This document shows, in pieces, positions 14,957 to 15,043 of a DNA stretch of 15,043 nucleotides (positions are counted from its first letter, which is position 1; every line of letters starts with the position of its first letter). Location of the stretch: positions 1 through 15,043 of the forward strand of contig JBDRED010000032.1 of assembly GCA_043820025.1 (NCBI GenBank), written 5' to 3'. This stretch comes from JBDRED01 sp043820025 [NCBI: Elusimicrobiota bacterium]. GTDB taxonomy: Bacteria; RUG730; JBDRED01. The notes beneath the pieces were generated by a model. That model saw nothing but the letters and a program-made list of their open reading frames with translations. It did no database searches and was not told the DNA's origin. The translations under genes were made by a program, and so were the position numbers.

Positions 14957-15009
14957 AAAAAAAAGAGGCTGCATGATTCTATAAGTGTTATAGTAATTAT
15001 GCAGCCTCT
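14957..15009 (-). terminator. Strong intrinsic terminator of the gene at the right edge
   Basis: AGAGGCTGCAT (14964-14974) pairs perfectly with ATGCAGCCTCT (14999-15009). The loop continues as a second stem, CTATAA (14979-14984) with TTATAG (14988-14993), closed by GTG. On the minus strand the hairpin is followed by an eight-T run (14957-14964), so it ends transcription coming from the right. Confidence 0.9.
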
Positions 15010-15023
15010 AGGCCTAGTAAAGA

Positions 15024-15043
15024 TTATTTCTTTTTCTTCTTAA
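15024..15043 (-). CDS. 3' end of an unidentified gene with a lysine-rich tail
   Basis: Reading in from the right edge on the minus strand, five lysine codons (AAG and AAA) run into a TAA stop at 15024-15026. A strong terminator begins 14 bases later, which supports a real gene end here. Too little is present to identify the protein. Other frames through these 20 bases are not excluded. Confidence 0.45.

Overview
The window is AT-rich bacterial DNA in which every gene I can support lies on the minus strand, so transcription runs from right to left. A [FeFe]-hydrogenase maturase (HydF) at the left edge points to an anaerobe with hydrogen metabolism. The mix of HydF, UPF0316, a GIY-YIG mini-nuclease, ATP-grasp enzymes and a REP-type palindrome carrying GGGACAGACCCC would suit an uncultured anaerobic lineage such as Omnitrophota or a relative. 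That placement rests on general impression of these families, not on a marker gene. I see no tRNA, rRNA, CRISPR array or transposase gene. No gene-free stretch exceeds about 215 bases.

Layout from right to left. The far right edge (15024-15043) holds what looks like the lysine-rich 3' end of an unidentified gene, followed by a strong intrinsic terminator (14957-15009). Next comes a tight three-gene unit: a DEAD-box RNA helicase with a DbpA-type RNA-binding domain (13267-14850), an ABC-F protein (11399-13246), and a U32-family protein of the RlhA/TrhP rRNA/tRNA hydroxylase type (9342-11399). The last two genes overlap by one base in a TAGTG junction. A perfect 85-bp inverted-repeat element (9244-9328), built as two opposed REP-like hairpins, sits just past the U32 stop. 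Then follow a small conserved hypothetical gene (8869-9156), a methyltransferase fused to a D-Ala-D-Ala-ligase-like ATP-grasp enzyme (6766-8676) with a UPF0316 membrane protein behind it (6174-6743), TypA/BipA (4161-5969), an S66 LD-carboxypeptidase (3022-3948) followed by a second ATP-grasp protein (1941-2978), a cold-shock protein (1586-1774) with its terminator, a GIY-YIG protein (1136-1429), and the 5' part of hydF (1-1070).

Two themes stand out. The first is RNA and ribosome upkeep: the DEAD-box helicase, ABC-F, U32 hydroxylase, TypA and cold-shock protein all act on RNA or the ribosome, and the first three form one apparent operon. The second is peptide or cell-wall chemistry: two ATP-grasp ligase-like proteins, one fused to a methyltransferase and one directly behind an LD-carboxypeptidase, lie within 7 kb. 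Their substrates cannot be read from the sequence. This is the part most likely to hide an undescribed pathway. The rest is ordinary housekeeping sequence.
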